DNA of 64,000 bases from Streptomyces sp. McG3 (lineage in GTDB: Bacteria; Actinomycetota; Actinomycetes; Streptomycetales; Streptomycetaceae): contig NZ_JAAXYC010000007.1 in the NCBI RefSeq assembly GCF_018619185.1, forward strand, positions 1 to 64,000, read 5' to 3'. The position numbers were made by a program, and so were the translations under genes. Positions within the stretch are counted from its first letter, which is position 1; each line of letters opens with the position of its first letter. Below, one piece after another: positions 42,324 to 51,062 of this stretch. The notes under the pieces were generated by a model. The model saw only the letters and a program-made list of their open reading frames with translations, was not told the DNA's origin and searched no databases.

Positions 42324-42547
42324 TAGCCCTCTGCGTAAGGAACTCTGTTCAGAAGACCAGGCCTGTGGTCGGCCGGTGCCTTGATGACCCTCCACGCGAT
42401 GCGCTGCCGGAGCCTTACGGAGCGCGAGCCACGCATGCGAACGTGAGTACGGGTGCTCATGTGGCGACTCCCGGCGGACGGCATTGTCGAGGACGTCAGC
42501 AGAACAATCACCGCACCGGGCACACCGGCGTTACCAGGAGATCCAAC
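42324..42547. other. Intergenic region between the MITE-like repeat and a membrane protein gene
   Basis: There is no gene that I can support. A minus-strand frame ending just inside the repeat (reading SVRLRQRIAWRVIKAPADHR) might be the tail of a lost gene. The right end holds the promoter and AGGAG site of the next gene. Confidence 0.4.
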
Positions 42548-42880
42548 ATGGCCAAGACCGCGCGTTCGATGCCGCAGAACCTCCGCCACCACCTGGCGAA
42601 CCCTCTGGCTCTGGGATACCTGGGCGTTGTCCTCGCGGTGTGCCTGTGGGTCGCCGCGGACACCGTCTTCGCCTCCTCCTCCGGAGACGCAAGCTTCGCC
42701 GGAGTGTGGGCCTTCCTGGTGACCGCCCCGACCTCGCTGCTGGTCCCCTTCACCGGCCCCGTGGGCCTGATCGCGATTCCGATCGGTGCCATCGTCCAGG
42801 CCTTCGCGCTCGGTGCCATGTACCGCTACGTCACCGAGCGGCGCGCCCACGGCACCGAGAACGGCGCTATCAGCGCCTGA
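42548..42880 (+). CDS. Small membrane protein, SCO4225-like
   Basis: A 110-residue membrane protein. Two or three hydrophobic segments are visible: ALGYLGVVLAVCLWVAADTVF, SFAGVWAFLVTAPTSLLVPF and VGLIAIPIGAIVQAFALGAMY. The pattern LGYLGVVLAVCLWVAADTVF followed by DASFAGVWAFLVTAPTSLL fits a family I recall under the name SCO4225, of unknown function. AGGAG lies nine bases before the ATG. It sits at the edge of an accessory, lower-GC region. Confidence 0.75.
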   Translation: MAKTARSMPQNLRHHLANPLALGYLGVVLAVCLWVAADTVFASSSGDASFAGVWAFLVTAPTSLLVPFTGPVGLIAIPIGAIVQAFALGAMYRYVTERRAHGTENGAISA

Positions 42881-42985
42881 AAGCCCTGCACCCCAGTTCC
42901 GTCCGGCGAGTTCCTGGAGGCTGACCTGTGACAGCGAACCTGGACTGATCGCCACCGAAGATGGGCCAACGTCATTTCGTGACGA

Positions 42986-43009
42986 CGAAGATGGACCGCC
43001 GCAGGTCAG
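42986..43009 (+). repeat. Inverted 24-mer, left copy
   Basis: A 24-base sequence (42986-43009, containing AAGATGGACCGCCGCAGGTC) is repeated exactly on the opposite strand at 44164-44187. A looser GGCCAACG lies a short distance outward of both copies. Together they bracket about 1.2 kb of lower-GC DNA. Origin unknown. Confidence 0.75.
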
Positions 43010-43154
43010 GAGCGTAGAGCCTGCCAGCAGCGCTGTCGGCTCAAGATTCAGCACTCCGGTGAGCGTGCTAGCCCAGATGCGGGTGTTGCCGAGATGTGAA
43101 CCAATGGGGCAATCAGTGGATCAGGGCGGTAGGTTCTCGTCGCCGGTGAGCGGT

Positions 43155-43781
43155 TCAGGGCCAGACAATTATGTCGAGCGTTACGTACTTGCTCTCGTCG
43201 CGGATCTGCGGAGCCTCCTTAACCGTCACAAGGCCGATGCGGTCGCTCCGCTGCACGCAGATGCGCGTGCCTTTGGTCAGGGCTGAGTTTCTGATGATGT
43301 CGGTGTACCTCGTGTCCGACCGGCACACCTCCAAGGACCCTTCCTGTCCGGAATCCAGTTTGACCATCCGCCCCTTGGACTGGAGGCCGTTGAAGCTGTC
43401 GTAGGTCAGGTCGTAGCCCACTCCCTCGCGGAGCTCGATCGGGTCGTCCGAAAGGACGATGCCGTAGTCGGCGGGCATCTTGATGTCGGTCTTGGTTACA
43501 GGGTTGCCGGTTCCCGTTTCGGCCGACGGTGAAGTGGCGGAAGCAGGAGGTGTTTGTGACACCGTCGCCGAGACAGTGGGCTGCGCTATCGGTGCGGGGG
43601 TTCGCGCTGTGGGTGAGTTGATCACCACCGGCAACCCGAAGAACCCGAACAGCAGGCCCACCACACCGGTCACCGCTGACAGCACGGCGGCCCACTCGCT
43701 GAGGCGTCTGGGCTGAGGCGGAGTGGGCGGGTCAGTGCTGGGCGGAGTGGAGGGTGGCGGGGGCGTGGGAGGCGCGCTCAT
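43155..43781 (-). CDS. Single-pass membrane-anchored protein of unknown function
   Basis: A 208-residue protein. A proline/threonine-rich cytoplasmic N-terminus (about 1-27) is followed by one membrane span (WAAVLSAVTGVVGLLFGFFGLPVVI), a Thr/Ser/Pro/Ala-rich linker, and an extracellular domain of about 110 residues starting KTDIKMPADYGIVLSDDPIEL with one cysteine (EVCRSD). No homology is recognised. The C-terminal domain looks beta-rich and may bind a ligand. AAGGAG lies seven bases before the ATG. Base composition is lower in GC than in neighbours, and the gene lies inside the pair of inverted 24-mers, so it may have been acquired. Confidence 0.75.
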   Translation of the reverse strand: MSAPPTPPPPSTPPSTDPPTPPQPRRLSEWAAVLSAVTGVVGLLFGFFGLPVVINSPTARTPAPIAQPTVSATVSQTPPASATSPSAETGTGNPVTKTDIKMPADYGIVLSDDPIELREGVGYDLTYDSFNGLQSKGRMVKLDSGQEGSLEVCRSDTRYTDIIRNSALTKGTRICVQRSDRIGLVTVKEAPQIRDESKYVTLDIIVWP

Positions 43782-44387
43782 GTGCAGCTCCTTCTGAATA
43801 GGGCATGCCATGTATGTTCTCAACTCAGTTATGGGGCAACCGTGTTGAGCATGCCGGGATCGTGCAGGCGACATTACGTTGCGAGGGCGCCTGATCCCTG
43901 TAGTTGTCGCCCACTGAGGGCTGATCCAGCCACGGCTGGTCGTGCGCCGCATACCCTGAGCACACGCCACCGGTTGGTTGAGGGTGGGAAGCCCAAGTAG
44001 GGAGAACACGGTTCCGCTCAGAAACCTGCGAGAGACCTACGGCCGTGACCTGGAGCTTGCCGCGCTCAAGATCCGTCGATTGCCCCTTTGGCTTGCATTT
44101 CGGCGATATGTGATATGTGTCAGCTTTTCGCCCGCTTCCACCGTCGCAATCGCCTCCATCCTGCTGACCTGCGGCGGTCCATCTTCGGGGATACAAACCA
44201 CCCTCAGTCCAACTTCGTTGGCCAACGGTCAGCCTTCGCTGTCGGAGGTCAGAGGCGGTCGTCGGGCAAAGGCGCAGTCACCGGGATTCCACGGCAACCG
44301 CACCGAGGTCCGGCGGCGTCCTGCTTGCCGGGCCGTCGTCGCGTGTGCGGGGGGTCCTCGGAAGCGGCTGCGAGAAGAATGGACGGC
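43782..44387. other. 606-base lower-GC stretch without a convincing gene
   Basis: Open frames exist on both strands, but none has a good start, steady codon bias or known motif. The left part should hold the promoter of the membrane-anchored protein. The right part carries the second inverted 24-mer at 44164-44187. The composition suggests DNA of outside origin. Confidence 0.5.
44164..44187 (-). repeat. Inverted 24-mer, right copy
   Basis: This is the exact reverse complement of 42986-43009. It could be the end of a decayed mobile element or a shared regulatory box. Confidence 0.75.
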
Positions 44388-44591
44388 ATGGCTACGTGCA
44401 AGAAGTGCGGTGCCCGGAAGCACCGTTGGCCTCGTTCCTGCTCCCGGTGCCGTTCCGGGGTGGCGGACAAGGCGGACAAGGGGGAGACCGCGATGGATGC
44501 CGCCGAGCTGGCCACAGAGGTGGGTCTGCTCGGATGGATCGCGCGGGGTTTCATGGCGGTCGTCCGGATGGCTCTGCGCGCGATCGGCTGA
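44388..44591 (+). CDS. Small zinc-ribbon-like protein
   Basis: A 67-residue protein opening with MATCKKCGARKHRWPRSCSRCR, which has two CxxC pairs of zinc-ribbon type. The rest is a short acidic helix (ETAMDAAELATEVGLLG) and a hydrophobic-basic helix ending MALRAIG. ATG 44388 is chosen; 44379 would add three residues. Zinc binding is likely from the spacing. The target is unknown. Codon bias is normal for the window, unlike the DNA just upstream. Confidence 0.65.
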   Translation: MATCKKCGARKHRWPRSCSRCRSGVADKADKGETAMDAAELATEVGLLGWIARGFMAVVRMALRAIG

Positions 44592-44718
44592 CCGGCACGG
44601 GGCCGTGGATGACGGCACACTGGTCGCGAGCCGGGCAGAATAGGAGCCCTTCGCGGTCGGCGGCGTCGAGGACAGCTGAGAGGCGGGCGTGGGAGCGACC
44701 GGGGGACGAGGAGAAGTC

Positions 44719-45174
44719 ATGCGGTGTGCGCACTGTCGGCGTGAGGTCGTGTGCCGGCCGCCGATGTTCGGCGGCCCGCCCTGCCTGGGGCAGATCCACG
44801 TGCACAGCAACGAGGAGGTCTGCTTCCCCGAGCAGGGGGCGGCGAGCTCACAGGCCTGGCTGCCCGGCGGGTGCGGCTGCAGGGCCCGGGACCTGAAGGC
44901 ATGCGTGACCGACCTGCCTCCTCCCCCCTCGCCGCCGAGGGGCAGTACCGAACAACTGACCGAGACCGGAGCGACGTTCCTCGGTCTCGCACCGGGCGCG
45001 GGGGTGAACGTCGTCGAGCTGGCGGACGGCGCGGGCGTGTGTGTCGTACAGGCCGGGCCCGGCGGCGGCAAGGTGTACGTCGCACCGGACCGGACCGTCC
45101 TGTTCGTTCCGTCCGCCATGGACTTCGGTGCGGGGCTCGCGGCCTTCCTCGGTGGCGCACGCACCCCCGCGTGA
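44719..45174 (+). CDS. Cysteine-rich uncharacterised protein
   Basis: A 151-residue protein. The N-terminal 60 residues have eight cysteines and two histidines (MRCAHCRREVVCRPPMFGG, then PCLGQIHVHSNEEVCFPEQ, CGCRARDLKAC), which may form a metal site. A proline linker follows, then a beta-rich C-terminal half (GVNVVELADGAGVCVVQAGPGGGKVYVAPD). GGAG lies seven bases before the ATG. I do not recognise the family. It is convergent with the mannosidase gene. Confidence 0.7.
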   Translation: MRCAHCRREVVCRPPMFGGPPCLGQIHVHSNEEVCFPEQGAASSQAWLPGGCGCRARDLKACVTDLPPPPSPPRGSTEQLTETGATFLGLAPGAGVNVVELADGAGVCVVQAGPGGGKVYVAPDRTVLFVPSAMDFGAGLAAFLGGARTPA

Positions 45175-45210
45175 GGGTGTGACGACAGGACCTGAAGCCT
45201 CTCGTCCGGA

Positions 45211-48200
45211 TCAGGCCGGGGTCAGGCGCAACGTCAGGATCTGGAACGGCCGCAGCGCGAGGACCAGCCCGTCCGCGTCCGTCTCCGCCGTGTGCAGCGG
45301 CCGTTCCAGCAGGTCGGCTAGGTGCGCCCCCATGACCGGGAAGGGCACCGTCAGCCGGGTCCGCGCCCGGCCGCCCGCCGACTCGTAGAGCCGTACGATC
45401 ACATCCCCGCTCCGGTCGTCGGCGAGCTTGACCGACTCGACCGTCACCGCCGGATGCCCCGTCGACACCAGCGCGGGCACCACCGGGGCCGCGGCCGCCC
45501 GCAGCGGCAGATTCAGCGCCAGGCCCTCCCGTACGGCGTCCGTCACCTCCGCGCCGGGTGCCAGCGCGTAGCGGAAGCGGTGCACGCCCAGGTCCGTGTG
45601 CGGGTCCGGGCTGTGCGGGGCGCGCAACAGCGTGAGCCGGACCGTGGTGCCGAGGCCGTCCGGGTGCGGGGTGCGCGTCACATCGTGGCCGTACGTCGAG
45701 TCGTTGAGCAGCGCGACGCCGTAGCCGGGTTCCGCGACCCGCAGCCAGCGGTGGGCGCAGATCTCGAAACGGGCCGCGTCCCAGGACGTGTTGTCGTGCG
45801 TCGGCCGGTGGACATGACCGAACTGGATCTCGGCGGCGGAGCGTTCGGCATGGACGTCGAGAGGGAAGGCGGCCTTGAGGACCTTCTCCGACTCCTGCCA
45901 GTCGACCTCGGTTTCGATGTCGAGCTGCCGGCTCCCCGCCGCGAGCCGCAACTCCTGCACGACGGTCGACCTCCCGAAGGAGCGCACCACGCGCACGGCC
46001 GCCCGCAGCGGCCCGTCCTCGACCAGCGAAACGGAGTCCGCGGCGGTCAGATCGGTGCGGGTGCGGCGGTAGTGCCCGTCGATGTCCCAGGCATCCCAGT
46101 GGTTGGGATGGTCCGGGTGCAGCTGGAGGAGACTGGCGCGGGCGCCCGGGACCAGCACCTCGCGCCCGGCGACCAGATCGTGGACCGAGGGGACCAGCCC
46201 GTCGGCGTCCACGGTGATCCGCAGCAGCCCGTTGGCGAGGACGACGCCGCCCGCCTCCGAGGTCTTTGCCGTCACCGGACGCTCCGGGACCGCCGACCCG
46301 TCCAGCGGGCCTGCCCCGAGCCCGGGGCTCCTCGCCACCACCGCCGCGCGGCCCTCGCCCAGCTCCTGGACGTGCGCCCCGGGCGGCAGCGCCCCGGCCA
46401 CCTCGGCGTCGAGCTCGATCACCTGAACGCGGTCGTAGGGGGAGGAGTTGAGCGCCACCATGCCCTCGGGCGCTCCGAGCGAAGCCACCGCCTCGGCCAT
46501 CACGTCCGCCAGTTCGGCGCGCACCTCCTCATAGGTGTCCCGGGCCTCGCGGTGCACCCAGGCGATCGACGACCCGGGCAGGATGTCGTGGAACTGGTGC
46601 AGCAGCACCGTCTTCCACACCCGGTCGAGGCGCTCGTACGGATAGCGGTAGGAGGGAGAGCGCAGGGCGGCTGTCGTAGCCCACAACTCCGCCTCCCGCA
46701 GGAGGTGTTCGCTCCGCCGGTTGCCCTGCTTCGTCTTCGCCTGGGTGGTGTACGTCGCCCGGTGCAGCTCCAGATACAGCTCGCCCGACCAGACGGGCGC
46801 CTGCTCCCCGTACTCCTCCTCGGCCGCCGCGAAGAACGCCGAGGGCTTCTCGACCGTCACCCGGGGCGAACCCTCCAGATCGCGCAGCCGGCGGGCCCGC
46901 TCCAGCATCTCCCGGGTCGGGCCGCCCCCGCCGTCTCCCCAGCCGAACGGAACCAGCGAGCGGGTGGCCCGGCCCTTGTCCGCGAAGTTCTTCTCCGCGT
47001 GCGCCAACTCAGCGGCGTGCAGCTGGGCGTTGTAGGTGTCGACCGGCGGGAAGTGGGTGAAGACCCGGGTGCCGTCGATGCCCTCCCACCAGAAGGTGTG
47101 GTGCGGCATCCTGTTGTGCTGGTTCCACGACAGCTTCTGGGTGAGGAACCAGCGCACCCCCGCCAGCCGCGCCAGTTGGGGGAAGGCGGCGGTGTAGCCG
47201 AAGGAGTCCGGTAGCCAGATCTCCTCCGTCTCGATGCCCAGCTCCTCCCGGAAGAACCTCTTGCCGTGCACGAGTTGACGGGCCAGTGCCTCGCCGCCCG
47301 GCAGATTGGCGTCCGACTCCACCCACATCGAGCCGACGGGGGACCACTGACCCGCCGCCACCGCCTCCTCGATCCGGGCCCAGATGTGCGGCTGGTGCTC
47401 CTTCACCCAGGCGTACTGCTGGGCCTGCGAACAGGCGAAGACCAGCTCCGGGTAGTCCTTCGCGAGGGCGGTGACGTTGGCGAACGTACGCGAGGCCTTG
47501 CGGACGGTCTCGCGCAACGGCCACAGCCACGCCGAGTCGATGTGCGCGTGCCCCGACGCGGAGATCCGGTGTGCGCTCGCGGAGGCGGGCCGCGCCAGTA
47601 CCCCGGCCAGCGCCGCCCGGCCCGCCGCCGCGGTGCCGGAGACGTCGTGCAGGTCCAGCGCGTCGAGCATCGACTCCAGCGCCCGGAGGATCTCGTGCCG
47701 CCGCGACCGGTCGGGGGGCAGCTCCCGCATCAGCTCGGACAGCACCTCGACGTCCAGGACGAGATGCCAGACCTCCTCGTCGAGCACCGCGAGGTCGGCG
47801 GAGGCGAAGCGGTAGAGGGGGCGGTCGCCGGAGGTCAGGACGTCGCCGAGCGGCGTCGGCTCGAAACCGTGCTCCAGGACCGCCGGATTGGCCGCCGCCT
47901 CCAGGAGCAGATCGACCGGCTCCCCGCCCACCGCCGGGTGCGCGAGCGCCAGATGCCGGTTGCGGGGATGAACACCCTTGAGGGGGACGCCCAGGTGGTC
48001 GTAGAGCATGCCTTCCGCCTGGAACCCCGGCCCCTGACCGGTGAACCCCGGGTCGACGACCACTTCCACCCGGCGCCCCGACCACTCATCGGGCACCGCT
48101 CCCCGGAGCCGGAACCAGCTGGTGGACCAGGGTTTACCCCACTCCGTACCGGCCGTGAACGGCCCGAAGTCCGCGCCGAGGGCCTCGGCCACCGGCACCG

Positions 48201-48324
48201 GCTCGCCCGGAACGTGCCACACCGACAGGGCGAGCGGGGCACGGGCGGCGTACTGGGACGGGCGGATGAACTGGTGGAGGGCCCTCTCCAGGCGGCCCTC
48301 CACCAGGGTGCGGTCGTCGTGCAT
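45211..48324 (-). CDS. Alpha-mannosidase, glycoside hydrolase family 38
   Basis: A 1037-residue cytosolic GH38 enzyme that removes alpha-mannose from oligosaccharides. The metal site is GHAHIDSAWLW (His259, His261, Asp263) and the probable nucleophile is Asp338 in WVESDANLPGGEALARQL. WLPDSFGYTAAFPQLARLAG and FWWEGIDGTRVFTHFPP are further family pieces, and the C-terminal half is the beta-sandwich domain. No signal peptide is present, so it probably acts on imported or internal glycans. GAGGAG lies six bases before the ATG. No sugar transporter gene adjoins it. Confidence 0.93.
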   Translation of the reverse strand: MHDDRTLVEGRLERALHQFIRPSQYAARAPLALSVWHVPGEPVPVAEALGADFGPFTAGTEWGKPWSTSWFRLRGAVPDEWSGRRVEVVVDPGFTGQGPGFQAEGMLYDHLGVPLKGVHPRNRHLALAHPAVGGEPVDLLLEAAANPAVLEHGFEPTPLGDVLTSGDRPLYRFASADLAVLDEEVWHLVLDVEVLSELMRELPPDRSRRHEILRALESMLDALDLHDVSGTAAAGRAALAGVLARPASASAHRISASGHAHIDSAWLWPLRETVRKASRTFANVTALAKDYPELVFACSQAQQYAWVKEHQPHIWARIEEAVAAGQWSPVGSMWVESDANLPGGEALARQLVHGKRFFREELGIETEEIWLPDSFGYTAAFPQLARLAGVRWFLTQKLSWNQHNRMPHHTFWWEGIDGTRVFTHFPPVDTYNAQLHAAELAHAEKNFADKGRATRSLVPFGWGDGGGGPTREMLERARRLRDLEGSPRVTVEKPSAFFAAAEEEYGEQAPVWSGELYLELHRATYTTQAKTKQGNRRSEHLLREAELWATTAALRSPSYRYPYERLDRVWKTVLLHQFHDILPGSSIAWVHREARDTYEEVRAELADVMAEAVASLGAPEGMVALNSSPYDRVQVIELDAEVAGALPPGAHVQELGEGRAAVVARSPGLGAGPLDGSAVPERPVTAKTSEAGGVVLANGLLRITVDADGLVPSVHDLVAGREVLVPGARASLLQLHPDHPNHWDAWDIDGHYRRTRTDLTAADSVSLVEDGPLRAAVRVVRSFGRSTVVQELRLAAGSRQLDIETEVDWQESEKVLKAAFPLDVHAERSAAEIQFGHVHRPTHDNTSWDAARFEICAHRWLRVAEPGYGVALLNDSTYGHDVTRTPHPDGLGTTVRLTLLRAPHSPDPHTDLGVHRFRYALAPGAEVTDAVREGLALNLPLRAAAAPVVPALVSTGHPAVTVESVKLADDRSGDVIVRLYESAGGRARTRLTVPFPVMGAHLADLLERPLHTAETDADGLVLALRPFQILTLRLTPA

Positions 48325-48410
48325 CACAGCTCCTCGGGAAGGTGCGGGGCCCTGGCGGGGTGGCTCGGGTTCCCTTTCCCCGGGAGCGTGCGGAACACCC
48401 CTCGGAGGGG

Positions 48411-48845
48411 TCAGCAGTCGTGGTCGACCAGATCGAAGGAGGCGTAGTGGTCGGCGGTGTAGTAGTCCTCCTCCACCTGCTCGCCGGTGACGATCCGGCG
48501 GGCGCCGCGGGTGTCGGAGCCGGGCGTGATGACCGTGTACTCGTGGTAGTAGCCGGTGGACTGGCCGGGCAGCAGGCCCTCGCGGTTCTGGAAGACGGTG
48601 CCGTCCTGCTCGAACGGGAACGGTCCGCCCTGCTCGATGAGATCCAGGGTGTCGTGCGCCTGGGACGGCAGGGCGGAGTAGCAGATGCCGCCCACCGCGG
48701 CAGCCCGGAAGGCGGATGCGGAGTGGGCGGTGGGGGCGGCAGGCGGGGTGGCGGCCTGGGCCGTGACCGGGCCCGAGGCGAGGAGGACGACGGACAGGAG
48801 GGCGGCCGAGCCGCCGAACCGAGTGATGCGTGGGGGGATGCGCAT
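48411..48845 (-). CDS. Secreted guanyl-specific ribonuclease, RNase Sa type
   Basis: A 144-residue protein with a signal peptide (about residues 1-32, ending AQAA), a short pro-region and a catalytic domain matching RNase Sa of S. aureofaciens. Catalytic Glu102 (GYYHEYTVITPG), Arg117 (RGARRIVTGE) and His133 (DHYASF) keep the exact spacing of RNase Sa Glu54, Arg69 and His85. Cys55 and Cys144 match its disulfide. It cleaves single-stranded RNA after guanosine outside the cell. No barstar-like inhibitor gene lies nearby, so immunity must come from secretion control or a gene elsewhere. Confidence 0.95.
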   Translation of the reverse strand: MRIPPRITRFGGSAALLSVVLLASGPVTAQAATPPAAPTAHSASAFRAAAVGGICYSALPSQAHDTLDLIEQGGPFPFEQDGTVFQNREGLLPGQSTGYYHEYTVITPGSDTRGARRIVTGEQVEEDYYTADHYASFDLVDHDC

Positions 48846-49087
48846 GCCACCATGATGACGCGCGTAGAAGTTGGGTAGTCAACGTCAACTCGGCTGTGTT
48901 CGCCGGACGTTAACCAGAGCTGCGCCTATGTGGTGATGGCGTGCGCGGGTGGGATGTTCCGTGCGCCCCTCGCCGCTCCTGACCGTTCACCTATTGATGA
49001 GTCGACAAGCGTGACCGTGTACGTACAGGGGCATGCATCCCGTGAGGCTGTTCGACGGGCGGCCGGATCAGAGGAGGTCGGTTCACT

Positions 49088-49564
49088 GTGCGGGCGGGGG
49101 AAATGGCGAAGCGTCAGAGAAGGACCGCGGTCATCGAGGGGCGTGGCCCCCGGGGCCGGAGACCGGGCGAGGGGCCACCGCCGACCCGGATGCGCCGCAG
49201 GGTGGGCCACACCGAACGGTCGGCGGTGGGCGAAGTGCGCCGGGAGCTACGGGAGTTCCTCCGGGACAGCTCCGACGAGGAGCGGACCGAGGCGGCGGAG
49301 CTGCTGGTGAGCGAGCTGGTGACCAACGCGCTCATCCACACCCGGCACGGGGCGGTGGTCACCGCCACGGCGACGCCGGCCCGACTGCGGGTGGAGGTGC
49401 AGGACTTCGCCGCGGAGAATCTGCCCGCGCCGTACGTACCGAACGCCGACGACGGTACGCACGGCAGGGGCCTGATCCTGGTCCGGAGCCTGGCCGACGC
49501 CTGGGGCGTGGAGGCACAGGCCCTGGGGAAGGTCGTCTGGTTCGAGCTGCACGGCGGAGGGTGA
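49088..49564 (+). CDS. RsbW-like ATP-binding regulatory protein
   Basis: A 158-residue single-domain histidine-kinase-like ATPase. It shows the N-box ELLVSELVTNALIHTRHGAV and the G2 box NADDGTHGRGLILVRSLADAWG. Streptomyces has dozens of such proteins, which act as anti-sigma factors or partner-switching kinases. The N-terminal 35 residues are basic and probably disordered. The GTG at 49088 has AGGAGG ten bases upstream; the ATG at 49103 is an alternative. No antagonist gene is adjacent. Confidence 0.82.
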   Translation: MRAGEMAKRQRRTAVIEGRGPRGRRPGEGPPPTRMRRRVGHTERSAVGEVRRELREFLRDSSDEERTEAAELLVSELVTNALIHTRHGAVVTATATPARLRVEVQDFAAENLPAPYVPNADDGTHGRGLILVRSLADAWGVEAQALGKVVWFELHGGG

Positions 49565-49591
49565 TGAGGAGCCCTCCGCCGCGCGGCGCTC

Positions 49592-50692
49592 TCAGCCGAA
49601 CTGCTGCTCCAGATCCTTCAGTTTCTGTTCCAGCGAGTCGAGCCGGGGGAGTGTCTGGGTGTCGTCCTCGGCGGTGAGGTCGACGGTCCTCGGGTCACTA
49701 CCCTGGCTCGAAGCGTCCAAGCTCTTAGAGCTCGAACCGTCCGCCTGCTTCGGGCCGACGGCTTGCAGGGATGGCCGGGGTCGCAGAGGCAGCTGACCCG
49801 GCTCTGCTATGGCGGGCTCCGCGACGGCCGGCGCCGCGCCGCCCGATGCCGCGGCGAGGGCGGGCACGTCCACCTGCCGGTCGCCCCGTCCACCGCGTCC
49901 CCAGACCCTGTTCTGCCGGTTCAGGGCCTTGATGCGGGCCCGGTCCAGCTTCTCCTGGTCGCGTCGGCGGAGCCGGTCCTGCTCACGCTCCCTGCGGTCC
50001 TCCCGCACCTCGTCCACCGCCTCGTCCAGGGTGCGGACGCCCTCCAGGAGCATCAGCGACCAGGCGCCGAAGGTCTCCCTGGGCGCCCGCAGCCAGCGGA
50101 CGATCCGGATCTGCGGCAACGGACGGGGCACCAGGCCCTGTTCGCGCAGCGCGGCGCGGCGGGTCTGCTTCAGCGCGCGGTCGAAGAGCACCGCGGCCGA
50201 GAGGGACATCCCCGCGAAGAAGTGCGGTGCGCCCGCGTGGTCCATGCCCCGGGGGGCGTGCACCCAGTTGAACCAGGCGGCGGCCCCGGCGAAGGTCCAC
50301 ACCAGCAGCCGGGAGCCGAGCGCCGCGTCTCCGTGGCTCGCCTCCCGTACGGCCAGCACGGAACAGAACATCGCGGCCCCGTCCAGTCCGAACGGGACCA
50401 GATACTCCCAGCCTCCGGTGAGGTTCAGATTCTGCCGGCCGAAGCCGACGAGCCCGTGGAAGGAGAGCGCGGCGGCGACCGCCGCGCAGCAGAACAGCAG
50501 AACGTAACTGGCGGTGGCGTACAGCGCTTCCTTGCGTCTGCGGCGCTCCTCGCTGCGTTCCCAGGAGTCGTCGGCCGCGGCCTTGCCGGCGGCACGCTTG
50601 CCGCGTGCGACCACCGTCACCGCCGCCATGACTCCCACGAGCAGTACGGCGCCCGGAAGCAGCCAGTCAAGCGATATGTCGGTCAGTCTCAT
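49592..50692 (-). CDS. DUF2637-family membrane protein, SpdB/Spd-like
   Basis: A 366-residue protein with an N-terminal membrane segment (WLLPGAVLLVGVMAAVTVV), a charged loop, and three or four further spans in the DUF2637 core (ASYVLLFCCAAVAAALSFHGLVGFG, YLVPFGLDGAAMFCSVLAVREASHG, WTFAGAAAWFNWVHAPRG). A long charged coiled region (DEVREDRREREQDRLRRRDQEK) and an acidic C-terminal tail follow. DUF2637 proteins resemble plasmid spread proteins of Streptomyces, but many are chromosomal with no known role. It is convergent with the RsbW-like gene. Confidence 0.85.
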   Translation of the reverse strand: MRLTDISLDWLLPGAVLLVGVMAAVTVVARGKRAAGKAAADDSWERSEERRRRKEALYATASYVLLFCCAAVAAALSFHGLVGFGRQNLNLTGGWEYLVPFGLDGAAMFCSVLAVREASHGDAALGSRLLVWTFAGAAAWFNWVHAPRGMDHAGAPHFFAGMSLSAAVLFDRALKQTRRAALREQGLVPRPLPQIRIVRWLRAPRETFGAWSLMLLEGVRTLDEAVDEVREDRREREQDRLRRRDQEKLDRARIKALNRQNRVWGRGGRGDRQVDVPALAAASGGAAPAVAEPAIAEPGQLPLRPRPSLQAVGPKQADGSSSKSLDASSQGSDPRTVDLTAEDDTQTLPRLDSLEQKLKDLEQQFG

Positions 50693-50902
50693 GCGCGGTC
50701 CCTTGCGTCACGTAGGGCGTTTCGTGCGCCATCGTGACGGAATTCCCGTCCCGCTCCGGTGGTTTCGGGACAAGAGCACGCCATGGGGGTGGGAGAGGCT
50801 ATCGATGGGTGGAATCTTCTCGAACGGTCACCCGGTCGGGCCTGGTCGTGTTCGATTCCACGTCATCCGGACGGGCGGTGTGGATCAGGAAGCTGCGGCT
50901 AG
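50693..50902. other. Promoter side of the DUF2637 gene
   Basis: No gene is supported. The left part must contain the promoter and start signals of the leftward DUF2637 gene. The right part leads into the second MITE-like repeat. Confidence 0.4.
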
Positions 50903-51062
50903 GGGCTGTCCCGTGATCCGCGGTGGATCGGCGTGCGGCGTCGGACGCGGCGCATCGCAAGGGGGAGGGATGTCCGCGTACGGGATGTACTCGGGCGTTG
51001 CGGCAACGCGGCGAGGTGCCGTAGCTGTCCTCGTGCGCCCGCCGGGGATTACGGGGCAGCCC
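50903..51062. repeat. MITE-like palindromic element, copy 2
   Basis: A 160-base element with ends GGGCTGTCCCGTGATCC and, inverted, GGGCTGCCCCGTAATCC. It shares GCGGCGCATCGCAAG and a GGGCGTTGCGGCAACGC-type interior with copy 1 at 42161-42323, in the same orientation. TA lies just left of the outermost G. The right end runs into the iron-reductase gene and supplies its last codons and stop. It is non-coding. Confidence 0.78.

Noticed and set aside
38400-42395. A minus-strand open frame of about 1330 codons opposite the PP2C-like and poxB genes.
   Set aside because: It spans two well-supported plus-strand genes and their spacer and has no recognisable protein features.
43978-44643. A 222-codon plus-strand frame over the lower-GC gap and the small zinc-ribbon gene.
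   Set aside because: Its start lies in low-bias DNA and it reads the zinc-ribbon gene out of frame.
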